Notes: a model not told the origin generated them from the sequence alone. A stretch of DNA of 64,000 nucleotides from Nematopogon swammerdamellus (GCA_946902875.1 OX336338.1:10221971-10285970); one strand, 5' to 3'; shown: positions 1 to 11,207, counted from the first letter of the stretch. Translations and numbers: made by a program.

Positions 1-1450
1 TACATTACTTACCGAGATTCCTATTATTCATATTGTCTGTACTCTGTACAAAATATGTCGATGAAATAATTTTGGAAATCTGCTAATAGTATTTAGAAGG
101 TCTCTCAGTTATTATAAGTACCACTGGCAACATATTTTAAGAATTGCGTTGTGCGGACTTGTGCGTAAGAAGAAACGCCTGCTTCAAAAGAATATAATAC
201 GCGTCCGTGTCGTGGGACTTTCAAAAGAAGACTAAGCTATGTAAACGCGCATTCACCCCCTCGGGGGTTGGGACGTTAACACACACGTTGGCGCGGTAAC
301 ACACAGGCCGAACAGAGTATAAATTCAAAATTATTCAACTCAACCACGAAACTCAACATTCCCATTTTGGTCATCTTCGGAAAATTAATGTTGTACCCTT
401 TGCTGCCAGCAATAACAATCCAGTGTTGCCAGAGAATAGTGAAAAGCTGGAGTTGGAACAGAAAAGTGGCAAAATATTGTTTAAAATTTATGGAGACAAG
501 GAAGTAATTTTTTTGGACGTGTATTTCATTTGATTCATCCCCTTGCCTGCGCGTTGATAGCAGCCAGGCGGCTCCTGCTACATCGGGACTCCTATTTGAC
601 TGCCCTCATTTTAATAAATAAGTCAGGCCTAAAAGACATAACAATTTTATAAAACCCGACTACGCAAAACTAAAAAATTCTCTGAAATGCTGTAGTCGGG
701 CTATCTTTCTACTCGAATCGGCACTGTCTGTACCTACTTTAGACTGTAGATTAGAACATAGATAGTACATAGATAGACATGCACACATACGTACATTGAC
801 GCTAAACTCATAACCCTTCCTTTTGATTTCTCTGTAGTCGGGTAAAAAGAGTTTTAAGTATTCATAGAGCTCATGGCCCAATTAGGGAGGTCTACGCTAA
901 CTCGTAACATATCCCCGCTGCCCCCAGAAACCTTTGAGCAAATTCTGTGCAGATGTAGATCTAAAATGAAAGTCCTGAAAAGGATCCCAAAAGCAGCCAG
1001 AATCTGCGTTGCTGACAAGCTTTCTAATCTATTAGGTACTCACAATAAACAAATATGTTATCGATAATGCCGGGAAAAGTTATTCCTCTTTGCACGTCCT
1101 ATTTTCGAATATTAATTATATTGTATTTTCTTATATTATTTCCGCGTGAGAGAGTTTTCGTTTAGGTTTTCCTGTAAACTATAAGACAGCCCCGAGTATG
1201 AACATTATATTTCCAATTTTTTTCGAAATTTTAAGTCAGATGTAACCAGTATAAGTTTTGGGTTATTGTGGGCGGAATGCAATTTTGTTTTATATTTTCT
1301 TTAATTTCTTTTAAACTATGCATTTTAAAATTATAAAAAATATGTTTGCATTCCTTATAACGAGCACTTTCTATTGATATTTGGTCACATTTGCCTCCAA
1401 AATTTACCCCCACAATCGAAATTCCTTCATTTACGCTATACGTACCTATA
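1..1450. other. AT-rich intergenic sequence with minor repeat fragments
   Basis: I see no gene here. Two CCCGACTAC/GTAGTCGGG motifs at about 656-700, and another at 835-843, mark the ends of a small inverted-repeat element. An open stretch at 873-1067 (+) reads like a scrap of retrotransposon polyprotein (for example VLKRIPKAARICVADKLS), but it has no flanking exon signals and is too short to assign. Confidence 0.4.
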
Positions 1451-1982
1451 TACAGGGTTACTGGTAATTCGATGCATTCCTTTCAGGCGGTTATAGTAGA
1501 TGTAATTTGTGGTTTTTTTAACCATATAATTCGTATTCCGAAAATGCTTGGTTTAAGAGTTATTTATTCTTAATAAAAAAAAACCATTGCAATTTTTTTT
1601 AGTTTTGTAATTATTTTGTAAACTACATAGTATAGCAATGCTTGATTGTACAAAATTTATAAAATGGGATGCTATAAATAAAAACAGTAAAATAACAGAA
1701 ATAAAAGCTTGGTTTCCTAATTGTACAATATTTATTTCGAAAAATTTATACTACGTGAAGTGTACAAATCAGTGTAAAAACATTAGCATTTAAGCAGCTT
1801 TAAAATAAGATACTATTTATTATAATTAAGCATTTGGTTTCATAAATAATAACTAAATACCTTTTAAAAAAGGCGTATTCAGGGTATTGAAGAAGCCGCT
1901 GCAACAATGAGAGAAAACTTTTCGGCGAGGATAATTCGAACAGAATTACGTAAACGGGCACGTGCCTGCATTAGAAGAAGTG

Positions 1983-2671
1983 TACCGTGTGGGGTCGGTA
2001 CTTAAAAAGAATAGCCCTACAGTAGGGCTATTCTTTTTAAGTATAGTAGAGATGCAGTAGGGCCCCTACTGCATCTCTCCCCATCGCATGTCGTGAAAGT
2101 CGACTAAGGGATAGGGAAATTCGTCAGCCTCGGTAGCTCAGTGGTGCGGTCAGTCGACTGGGTGTTAAGCATACCTGGAGGTCTATTCTTGGAAATCCTG
2201 ACAGCGTAATCAGGTTTAATGTGGCGCTGAGAGCCACTTTGGTATTCTGCTAATCACGGCGAGCATCAGTAGCGCCACGCTGAGACGGTGTCACGGAAGG
2301 AAACTAAAAACGAGCGGAATCCGTCGTCTGAGCGCGGTCAGTACTTGGATGGGTGACCACTCGACCGTTGGAGGCTGACCGTGGTTCTGATTCCACCTTA
2401 AACTGTAGGTCCCTTCCCTTCTTACCTTACTAGGTGGTAGGGTTTATCCCGGCCGGGTTGGTACCACCGCACTAAGCGAGACGTCGTCGGTCGAAACGGC
2501 TATGTAAATACTTCGTGTTTTTCGTCCAGTTCAGTGTAGCCAGCGCGAAATTAATGGAAGCACTGACATGGCACCTAGTTCACCCGTTGTTATGGGCTGA
2601 CATCACGGATCTTGTAGGTGATGTAGCCAGCCAACCGTCAGTTTCAATAAAAAAAAAAAAAAATAAAAAAA
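1983..2671 (+). mobile_element. Composite SINE with both head types and poly-A tail
   Basis: The copy opens with the head TACCGTGTGGGGTCGGTACT, shared with copies at 3497, 27312 and 32149. A tRNA-like head follows at about 2125 (GGTAGCTCAGTGGT, an A-box match). Then comes a 5S-rRNA-like piece at about 2333-2359 (GGTCAGTACTTGGATGGGTG), the common body (GGTGGTAGGG..., TTCAGTGTAGCC) and an A-rich tail. About 150 bp of unrelated sequence separates the tRNA-like and 5S-like parts. Within the first head the sequence folds back on itself twice (2000-2042 and 2048-2078). Confidence 0.75.
2000..2078. repeat. Two adjacent snap-back palindromes
   Basis: Bases 2000-2019 and 2023-2042 are perfect 20-bp reverse complements around the 3-base loop CAG. 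Bases 2048-2062 and 2064-2078 are perfect 15-bp complements around a single base. Other copies of this SINE head run straight through the same sequence once, so both duplications are specific to this copy. Confidence 0.9.
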
Positions 2672-3496
2672 ACCAGTTTGAACAGGATTTGTAATAATAA
2701 TGTAAATTTTTTAAGTATCTTTTCACTCAGTACAGTAATGCTCCTAAAGCCTTTTTTAAAAGGTATTTAGTTATTATTTATGAAACCAAATGCTTAATTG
2801 TAATATGTAATATATTATTTTAAAGCTGCTTAAATGCTAATGTTTTTACACTGATTTGTACACTTAACGTAGTATAAATTTTTCGAAATAAAAATCGTAC
2901 AATTAGGAAACCAAGTTTTATTTCTGGTATTTTCCATGTTTAAACATGTACTGTTTTTATTTGCTGCATCCCATTTTATTAATTTTTTTACAATCAAGCA
3001 TTGCTATGCTATGTAGTTTACAAAATAATTACAAAACTAAAAAAATTGCAACGGTTTTTTTTATTAAGAAAAAATTGTAACAAGGATGACCTTTTTGGAA
3101 AAAAAAACACAAAATCTTAAATAACTCGTAAACCAATCATTTTTGGAATAGGAATTATATGGTTAACCACAAATTACCTCTACTATAACCCCCTGAAAGG
3201 AATGCATCGAATTACCAGTAACCCTGTATACGAGTATATAATACTATCCATTGGGGTCTTCAAACTTTATACCATATTTCAACTTTTTTCATCCAGAAGA
3301 TTCTGAGAAAATATGCTGTGACAGCCGGCCATACAGATAGACAGACACAAGAGTGATCCTATAAGGGTTCAGTTTTTTTCCTCTTTTGATATACGGAACC
3401 CTTAAAACAGGATGAATGATCAGAATCCACCTAACAACTTATAGAAAAGTACGAGTACGCAGCAGGTATCTCTTTGATACTATGATGTTACCAAGT

Positions 3497-3831
3497 ACCG
3501 TACCGTGTGGGGCCGGTACTTTAAAAGAATGGCCCCACTGCATCTCTCCCCGTGTATGTCGTAGAAGGCGACTAAGGGATATGACCCCCTTCTTATATTA
3601 CTAGGTGGTAGGGTTTAACCCGCCCGGGTTGTTACCACCGCACTGAATGAAAGGTCGGTCGAAACGGCTATGTAAATAGTTTGTGTTTTCCGTCCAGTTC
3701 AGTGTAGCCGGCACGACCGAAGAGAAGCACTGACGTGGCACCAAGTTCACCCGGTGTTATGGGCTGACATCACGGATGTTGTAGGTGATGTAGCCAACCG
3801 TGTCAGTTTCTTTAAAAAAAAAAAAAAAAAC
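3497..3831 (+). mobile_element. SINE copy (first head type plus body) with poly-A tail
   Basis: This is a cleaner copy of the same family. Head TACCGTGTGGGGCCGGTACT is followed by body motifs ACCGCACTGAATGAAAGG and GTGATGTAGCCAACCGTG, and it ends in about 17 A. It lacks the tRNA-like and 5S-like segments, so the family exists in at least two architectures. Confidence 0.8.
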
Positions 3832-4244
3832 CATTGCGCCACCAAGGATGATGAAGACATTAGTCCGACAATGTTATAGCGTAAGTTTTGTTTGAGTGAC
3901 TTGTCAATGCATAACGGTGTCTGATTTGGTAACAATACTTTCCGTGTTACATCACGCATGCCCGTTGATTGGCGCTGTTTCCGTCCGCGGCACATTGAGG
4001 AGTGCGCTCACGTGTTGAACCGCGAGCGAGGAAGAAATACACTAGAATCAACAATTTGCTCAGTCGGACTCAGGTCAGGATCAAAGGCGTCACGCTGTCA
4101 ATGCACGGCCCGCGGCCGTGTCGAAGGCCTCGATTAGCTTGTTTTGTTAGGGCCAGTGTATTCGGCCGATCAAGTTCTCGTTATTGTCAGGTCCGTGTAC
4201 TTATTGGTCGTCTTATGTGATTAGGTATGCGTTTATTAGTCAGT

Positions 4245-4525
4245 CAGTCAGTCAGCCTTTATGCGTCCATTGCTGGACATTCGCCTCTCCAATTTTCCTC
4301 CAGTCCTCCCGGCCTCCAGCGGTACGAAACCAGTGTCGACGTACTTAAAATGTCGTCTTCCCACCTGGCGGGTGGTCTTCCCACGCTCCTTTTTCCAGTC
4401 CACGGCCGCCAGTGTTGGGTACAGTTACTCCAACGGTTGTCGCATCTTCGTCTAACGTGCCCAGCCCACTGCCACTTGAGCTTACCACCCAGTGTACAAT
4501 ATCGACTACGATTCTCAGGACAAGT
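4245..4525 (-). mobile_element. RTE-like retrotransposon 3' end (fragment)
   Basis: Read on the minus strand this matches the better preserved copy at 5900-6330: GTCCATTGCTGGACATTCGC, CACCTGGCGGGTGGTCTTCC and TGCCCAGCCCACTGCCACTT are shared. That copy encodes the basic C-terminus of an RTE-type reverse transcriptase polyprotein. Here the frame is broken. A short CAGT repeat adjoins it at 4239-4255. Confidence 0.7.
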
Positions 4526-4986
4526 GTATTTTAAGTTAAAGGAGATCTGGAGTACATTGGAGACTCGTTACATTGTTTAAGGCAGTGAATTTAGTGTGAT
4601 AATATAATAAGGCCCTGTTATCTTGTCATGTCATACGAGTCTATTATGGTCCTTTAGGCCTATTACTGTAGGGCTAGTGTTTTAATGTTTTCAGCCCCTT
4701 AACCATGTTCAGGGTATTTGTATTTGTGGCTGTGCCTTTCTTATATATGCGCCATTTTGAGCCGATATAGACCGTCCAGCGAAAACTAAAGCTTTTCCAA
4801 ACACCCTTTCATCTGGATAGTCTTCGAAGCAACTGCGTATGACTGTATGCATGTTATTTCAAATATTCATACGTATGTATAACCTGGTCACAACAAAGGT
4901 TATATTTGTAATAGTGGGTACTAATTGTATATTCCAACATAGATAAAATATTGTAATTTATTTATATTACTTTTTTATAATTATTA

Positions 4987-5207
4987 ACCTGGTTATTTAA
5001 AGAAAGGGATTGAAAGTGCCCGCGCTTCTATTTGCCTCTCGCTCACACAGCAGTACTGCCGTCTAAAGAAAATCAAGCAATTGTTCCAAGAAAAAAATTT
5101 GCAAATAAAAAAATATACTACTTACGTAAAAAAACAGAAAGCTGCATGCCGACTGTACAGCTGTAAAACGCCGCCATTTTCAATCCCTTTCTTTAAATAA
5201 CCAGGTT
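4987..5207. mobile_element. MITE with 30-bp terminal inverted repeats
   Basis: The left terminus 4987-5016 (starts AACCTGGTTATTTAAAG) is a perfect reverse complement of 5178-5207. The interior is AT-rich and non-coding. A single terminus of the same family lies at about 17385-17415. The element ends about 70 bp before the TATA box of the secreted-protein gene. No target duplication was recognised. Confidence 0.8.
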
Positions 5208-5277
5208 GTACGTACCTAAAAGTAGCTAAACGGAAGTAAAGTTTGCAAGCTCTGCTTATGAATAAGTTTAACCGCAC

Positions 5278-5313
5278 TATAAAAGGCGATTACCCACGCA
5301 GAACTGTATCACT
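5278..5313 (+). promoter_or_regulatory. TATA box and initiator of the Trp/Lys-rich protein gene
   Basis: TATAAAA lies at 5278-5284. An initiator-like TCACTTTC places the start A at 5311, 33 bases further on, which is normal spacing for an arthropod TATA promoter. The ATG follows at 5376, giving a 5' UTR of about 65 bases. Confidence 0.7.
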
Positions 5314-5375
5314 TTCATACAAGGAAAGCTACATAAACACGTCTACTTCAGTTTTCATGTCGTTTAATTATAACA

Positions 5376-7757
5376 ATGGATTTTAAAATAAAGATTGTAT
5401 GTATAACCCTTGCCGCTTAAGTACCTATCTAAGCTTTGAAGGTAGAGTTATCGGAAAAGTGTTGACTGAGTGAACCAATAAGAAATACTTTCTGGGGAGC
5501 GTTAAAGCCACTCTGACTTTCCATCTCATGCCATTTAAGTTTTTTTTATCCTAGATAACAAAAAATATATAATAATTGGGTATAATGACTTTAAGAAGAA
5601 TAAGATATTAACCTCTAGGATTAAAGTGGATCAAATAGATTGAATAGAATTTCTCTAAATTCTTCAATTTTTCTATAATTTTTCCCAATATTCTCCATAG
5701 GTACCTATTTATTACATTTCATGTAGATGTTTATTGAGATTGACATATGTGTTGCACTTTAAAAATAAATACCCAACGCGTTATTGTTTCAGGTTGCTGT
5801 TATACTGTGCGTAGCAGCTCTAGCGGAAGGGATAGATAATGAGATCACCAGTACCACCCCGGCAGAGGATCCCTCGAAACAGTTCTCGTAAGTTATCTTA
5901 GTCAGTCAGTCAGCGTGTAAGCGTCCACTGCTGGACATACGCCTCTCCAATTTTCCTCCAGTCCTCCCGGCCTTCAGCGATACGGAACCACTGATTTCCG
6001 CCGGCGTACTTGATGTCGTCGTCCCACCTGGCGGGTGGTCTTCCCACACTCCGTTTTCCTGTCCACGGCCGCCAGTGTAGGACACGGTTACTCCAACGGT
6101 CATCGTCTCTTCGGCTAACGTGCCCAGCCCACTGCCACTTGAGCTTAGCCACCCGGTGTCCAATATCGACTACTTTGGTGCGTCGGCGGATTGCCTCGTT
6201 ACGCACCATATCACGTAGCGATATTCCCAGCATGGCTCGCTCCATTGCTCGCTGGGCAACTTTCAACCTTGGGACAACAGCGACCGTCAGAGTCTACGTT
6301 TCACACCCGTACGTCATAACCGGGAGGACACACTGGTCATATACAGGGTGTTAAAACGGCGAGTACATTAATTTCGACAGCGCAATCCTCATATTTTTCC
6401 TAGACAAAAAAGCAAATAAAGTTTTTCTCTAAAGTGTCAAGTTTTCGATATATGAATTTTTGAAATGTATGTTTTCGTCTAGTGTAATTTAACGCCTTGT
6501 TGCCGCTCCGCACTCTCCGCCTGCCGACCTCCAGTCCTCCACTCACAAAGCTAACCCCCACCCCTCCCGGCAACACCTCCGTCCGAGGCGCTCACGTCTC
6601 ACCCGCTCTTCCCCCCTCCGCGCCGCCCTGTTGTCATTAGATCATTTTTACACTAAAATAATCAATTAGTTTGTATGAAAACTGTAACTTTTTATTTAAA
6701 GGGAATTCAGAAAAAAAGTTATTTGACTTTTTTGTTACTCTTGATCCCAATAATATGTAATTTCCTAAATTTAATGTACTCGCCGTTTTTACACCCTGTA
6801 TATACGGGTCTTTAACGCAGCATCAATCACGCGGACAATGGCTACGGTATGCCCCCCCCCCCCCCCCCCCCTGATAAATGTTTTAAGTAACCGCGACATG
6901 TGGGGCCGAGCCACCCATAAGGTGTCTAACGACGCCCATAGACATTCGGTCGTACGCAGAGGGTGCGAATGCCACGCCAGCCTGACAGGTGCCTATTCAC
7001 GCCTCTCTTAAAGGACCCGAAACTATATATGGGGGATAAGATCTGCAGAACCGATTGATACGCATCCGTGGTAAGTACAGCGTATAGGAATGCAATCCCC
7101 GTCCAGTGCGCGTTGTGCGGAGGTGGAAAGGGGATTTCTATATATTTAAGTATGTACTTTCTTTTATAACATTATAACGAGCATTATAATAAAATCTTAA
7201 CACATCCAGAGAAAACTTCAGAAAATAGGGTACCTACTGCGGTGCGGAAAATACTGTTTTTTTTTCTTTTTATTATGTAATCCTGTGTGGGTGGCTGAGT
7301 CAAAGGGGAATGAGCATGCCAATATCAGCCAAGCCATATCACCTCCGAGAAATAGCCGTAGCGGAGACTTCCCTACTTAAAATGCTGTCCGCTTGCAAAT
7401 TCATCGAACATAGGAAAATGTAATTGATTCAAACCACCGACCCTCACATATCCCCCCCGCCCCTTAACCACTAGGCTGGTAATGGTAACCCACCACTATA
7501 CTGGTTACATGTACAGAGAGCGGTCCTTCCACCACCACCACGAAGCAGACCCCACGCTGAAAGGAATCTGGAAGAAGAGGTTGGTGTGGCGAGCACGCTG
7601 GGTGAAGACTTGGCAAGCAAGGAAGGTCTACGTCGCCGTGTGGAAGAAGATGTGGGGTCCGGTGGAGGTGAAGGAGTGGGTTCCGATCCCGAAACCACCA
7701 CCTGGGTGGCTCAAGCCTGACCACGAACCCTTCCTCGTGAAGCAGCTACCGCATTAG
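5376..7757 (+). CDS. Small secreted Trp/Lys-rich protein, three exons
   Basis: Exons are 5376-5396, 5793-5887 and 7475-7757, with GT-AG borders and matching phases, giving 132 residues. Residues 1-20 (MDFKIKIVAVILCVAALAEG) form a classic signal peptide. A short acidic, Thr-rich linker follows (residues 21-38), then a His run (58-61). The mature core has Trp at 71, 77, 81, 85, 95, 99, 107 and 117 among many Lys/Arg, and ends with Pro-rich VPIPKPPPGW and a polar tail. I do not recognise a named family. Repeated WK/WV motifs of this kind occur in uncharacterised insect secreted, possibly cuticle- or eggshell-associated proteins; that is inference. Intron 2 hosts a split RTE fragment, a MITE and a Jockey/R1-like fragment. 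AATAAA signals lie at 8303 and 8319. Confidence 0.82.
5900..6845 (-). mobile_element. RTE-like retrotransposon tail, split by a MITE
   Basis: On the minus strand, 6266-5910 stays open for 118 residues. It includes AKLKWQWAGHVSRRDDDRWS, a GRPPARWDDDI motif and ends EAYVQQWTLTR, the typical C-terminus of lepidopteran RTE-clade polyproteins. Upstream coding resumes past the MITE at about 6803-6845 (reads as a VFN-type RT-thumb segment by motif). The element is 5'-truncated and lies antisense in intron 2 of the secreted-protein gene. Confidence 0.8.
6344..6798. mobile_element. MITE with CAGGG termini inserted in the RTE fragment
   Basis: The left end CAGGGTGTTAAAACGGCGAG at 6344 and the right end at 6798 are inverted repeats over about 28 bp, flanked by TATA on both sides (6340-6343 and 6799-6802). 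RTE-derived sequence continues on either side, so the MITE is the younger insertion. The interior includes a C-rich stretch (6490-6630) and no reading frame. Confidence 0.8.
6852..6871. repeat. Poly-C run, 20 bases
   Basis: Twenty consecutive C on the + strand between the RTE fragment and the Jockey/R1-like fragment, within intron 2 of the secreted-protein gene. Confidence 0.9.
6890..7140 (-). mobile_element. Jockey/R1-like retrotransposon 3' fragment
   Basis: This matches the minus-strand element at 56500-56815 (GACAGGTGCCTATTCACGCC, GATCTGCAGAACCG, GCATCCGTGGTAAG). That copy encodes a polyprotein C-terminus of the ..SF..R...LWN.LP..FPP.Y...SFK type. Here the frame is damaged. Further copies are at 12560-12715 (-), 36215-36425 (+) and 59400-59620 (+). 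Confidence 0.65.
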
Positions 7758-8935
7758 ACAGCTTTTGGCATTTTAAAATATTCATATCCCGCCTCCGACA
7801 TGTTGAAAAGAGAGTTAAGAGTGCGTTGCTAAAAACAATGACTAAAATCGTGATTTAGTATTTTATTGTGAAGACAGTCACAAGAGTGTTAACAGTATAA
7901 AAGTGTAATACATTAGATGCCCTCCTTAGCGTTCGCAGTCGGGTAAAAATTAGATTATTTTTGTTAATTCGGGCTGCGAGACTGACTGCTGTTTTGCCCC
8001 TAAACAAAAGTGTAAAACCATACTTAGTAAGTTGTACTTATGTATATGCTAAGCGGAAAGTAGGAAGGGACACAAAAATATATTTACAAGAACTAGTCTG
8101 GTTGTCCAATGTACGTAATTGTGATTACTTATTTCACGATTGAACATTTAATTTTAATGATAATTTTTAATTTAATTTGTGATTTATTTATTTCTTATGA
8201 TTAACTAAATAATTTTACCTAGGTATGTAAGTAAATTATAGTCTGTCGCATAAATAATTTATATAATATGTACATTATAATATGTTGGTGAATGGACATG
8301 CAAATAAATTTAGTCGAAAATAAAGCCTTACGAATTTTATCGAACCTGCCCTTTTTTATTATCTGTTACCTCTAAACAACTTCCGCGTCAAATATTATGG
8401 GAGGGATGTTAGGTAGATAGGAAAGATAGGTAGAATTTGGCCAACATAACTTGGTACGAATATGGCAACCCTGCTTTCGATAGTTTTAGATTATTTATGA
8501 TAAGACTGACATCTAAAAGAACCGATTATAAACAATTCAATAATACCTACAGCTATAAAATCTCGAAGAAAATGAATCGAGAAATTTAGTTCTCTTCTAA
8601 TAATTAATCAATATGAAACGTCATGCCTAAATTCAAAACTAATTTTGAAAATAAAGTTAATCAAATCAATTCTGAAGTGTCAAGTTTTTTACTATATGAT
8701 CAGTGTGACCAGATTCGAACTTTTAAAAGTTGGATTGCCGTAATCGCATTCTCTCGTCTGTTAAAAGATCCCCGAAAGGAGAATGTGTCTAAACAATTAT
8801 GTAGGATATTCTATCAATTTTCTCTTTTGCTTCCGCTTTACAATATTTGAAAAAGAAAGAGTTCTTCGTCTGAAATGTATCCATCTTTGCAAAATGGTGA
8901 GTCTGCAAAGCATCTCTAACTCTGGCACCTAGGTT

Positions 8936-9010
8936 TCTCTAGAGATTATTCTCTAGAGATATCTCTAGAGAATCTAGAATAATCTCTCTAGAATAATCTC
9001 TAGAGATTAT
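8936..9010. repeat. Clustered CTCTAGAGA palindromes
   Basis: About 75 bp made almost entirely of CTCTAGAGAT and GAATAATCTC variants in both orientations. Single strands could fold in many alternative ways. It resembles a decayed nested inverted repeat. Confidence 0.7.
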
Positions 9011-9729
9011 TGATAAAACTTGTATTGTACATGTTAATATTTCCTCGGAAATTGCTCCCATTGAAATGATAGAAATAAAACGAATAGCTTTAAACTATGT
9101 AAGTATATTCATTGTTTTGTAAAAAAATAAACATACAATATTATTGTACTGGACGCATTGCTGAAATGTCAATTATGCACTTTGCCCGAAAATATTACCA
9201 TATACATGCATACATATCACACACGCTGAATCCTGACAAACGGGGTAAGCAGAGTAATCGATGTTGTGCTACGATATATACGATATATTACGATATACTA
9301 CATTTCAAATTAAGCCCAATAGGCCCAGTGTTTCTCTAGCTAGTCTAACAGTTCCTAATTTACATTTAAATCTAAGTATACCTACAGTAGTTACAGCCGA
9401 ATTAAAATTTATGAAAAAATATCGAAAAATTACTTTTATAATCTTTCGTAAATTTAACAAAAAAACACATACATTATTTATTACCCTATCAATATTACAT
9501 CATATTTAGCTTATATCTACCTAAATCATACGTATCTACATACAAATATTCTGTGTTGCCACATAATCTATAAACACGGCGTGATTGCTGGATTTCCGTG
9601 GTGCGATTACTCTGATTCAGCTAATCTTAAGATTATCTCAAGGAAATGTGTAACCACAGACAAACAGAGGACAGTCCTGCTACGCCCAATTGGGTCCTAA
9701 TTAAATTTTTCAGACAAAAATGCAAGCGT

Positions 9730-9930
9730 AAATAAGTAAGTATATACATTACTCGTATCTACCTAAGTAAATAAGTAAGTATATACATTACTCGTATCTA
9801 CCTAAGTAAATAAGTAAGTATATACATTACTCGTATCTACCTAAGTAAATAAGTAAGTATATACATTACTCGTATCTACCTAAGTACAAAATAAGTAAGT
9901 ATATACATTACTCGTATCTACCTAAGTACA
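9730..9930. repeat. 39-bp tandem repeat, five copies
   Basis: Units begin AAATAAGTAAGTATATACAT at 9730, 9769, 9808, 9847 and 9889. The first four are spaced exactly 39 bp. The last spacing is 42 bp because of a 3-base insertion (TACAAA). Copies are almost identical, implying recent expansion. Confidence 0.9.
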
Positions 9931-10171
9931 AAATACGTGTAATAATGTCATCGAACTATTTTTCATAGCCTAAATATGTGGCTTGATATGTGGATAGGTC
10001 ATTCGGTGCCTAAGGCCACTTACTTTTATTTTTACCACTATTTTGGATGGAATTAAAATCTAAAGCAAATCATGTTCACCTTATCAAGTACACCTTATCA
10101 AATACGGAGTGAAAGAAGTGGTGCATTGCATACCATTGGTTAATGTAGTCACATAAGTTACACTAACACTG

Positions 10172-10533
10172 TTTCAGTTTCGGTAGCTCAGTGGTGCGAT
10201 CAGTTGATTGCCATTCGCAATCTTAAGCAGACCTGGGGGCGGCCAGAACTTGAATGGATGACTGTTCGACCGTTATAAGTTGACTGTGGTAGGGTTTAAC
10301 CCATCCGCATTATACCACCGCACTGAATGAAAGGTCGGTCGAAGCGGCCATGTAGTTCGTGTTTTCCGTCCAGTTCAGTGTAGCCGGCACGACCAAAAAG
10401 GAAGCGCATCACTGTATCCTAATTAAATTAGTCAGTCCCCTAATTTACCAAGGTGTTATGGGCTGAGATCACGGGTGTTGTAGCCTGTAGCTGATTTTTT
10501 TTTTATGGAAGCTGATGTAGCCGAACCGTGTTA
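10172..10533 (+). mobile_element. SINE copy with tRNA-like head
   Basis: It starts with CGGTAGCTCAGTGGTGCGAT (A-box match). A reduced 5S-like segment follows (CTTGAATGGATGACTG), then the common body and TGATGTAGCCGAACCGTGTT at the 3' end. An insertion near 10400-10510 lengthens the tail. Confidence 0.7.
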
Positions 10534-11207
10534 CTTACTCATCTCCCTTGCCGAGTGCGCAGCGTCCGTCGCTGCTTCAACGTGGGTGATGGTGAAAAAG
10601 AGATGGACACTGCGACTAAGGCACGGTGCGCGAGGGTAGGTAGAACCCTAACATGCCTCACATCCTACTCTAGCGGACGCTTCGGATCACACTACGCTAC
10701 CGATAGTTTTACTTAAATGTTTCAAAGATGTGATCTTTTTTTGGTAGGTAGAATCTTGATTGCTGACCGATAGCTGCAGCAGAAATCCTACAATATTTCA
10801 AAATAAACGAAAGAATATGGACGCGCACACGGCACGATCACACATCCAACATTCACCCACACACACCCTCCCTCACACACACACACACACACATACCCTC
10901 CCTCATCCTCACACACACACGCTTGTCAAAATTGTATCTTATGTTATGTTTGGTTATATTAGTTAGCTATTGTTATTTTTTTTTTTTTGTATAATATGTT
11001 GATTGTCATTGTTTGTTTGTTTTTAGTCTCTTGGTTGGAAAGGGAAGCCCCTGAAAATCAGCTTCGCTGTCTCGGATAGTGAGTTGATTTGCCAAAAAAC
11101 TAAACATCAAATAGTCTCATTTAGTCCACCCTGTACATCTTGACGAATAGAAAGTAATACCAAATAATGAACCTAAAATAATTAGCTATATTGTTATAGA
11201 GATGGAA

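Larger units (their letters stand above)
1887..2694 (+). pseudogene. C-terminal transposase remnant, split by a SINE
   Basis: Bases 1887-1980 read GIEEAAATMRENF, then SARIIRTELRKRARACIRRS. This has the look of the C-terminal tail of insect DDE transposases, which commonly end with an Arg-rich ..CI..G..FEH.L motif. The frame is broken by the SINE at 1983-2671. Just past the SINE's poly-A the matching tail QFEQDL and a TAA stop appear at 2674-2694. No catalytic DDE region is present, so this is a non-functional remnant inside the TA-flanked element. The family match is by motif only. Confidence 0.5.
1453..3236. mobile_element. TA-flanked DNA element with arms over 400 bp, interrupted by a SINE
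   Basis: The left end begins CAGGGTTACTGGTAATTCG at 1453. The right end at 3236 is its reverse complement, and TA lies just outside both ends. The complementary arms run over roughly 1453-1877 and 2748-3236 with scattered mismatches and small indels. Between them lie the end of a transposase-like reading frame and a SINE (1983-2671). The TA target and the terminal CAGGG suggest a Tc1/mariner-like or related cut-and-paste element. The long arms indicate a fold-back derivative. Confidence 0.8.
7758..10170. other. 3' flank of the secreted-protein gene and repeat-rich spacer
   Basis: After the stop codon comes about 560 bp of AT-rich sequence with AATAAA at 8303-8308 and 8319-8324, a plausible 3' UTR. 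Beyond it I see no gene. There is a cluster of TCTAGAGATT palindromes (8936-9010), a short 3' piece of the RNase H retrotransposon on the minus strand (about 9180-9280, shares GTAAGCAGAGTAATCG), and the 39-bp tandem array at 9730-9930. Confidence 0.5.

Noticed and set aside
2331..2360. 5S rRNA gene
   Set aside because: Only the control-region part matches; the rest of the 120-base gene is absent and the segment is embedded in a SINE.
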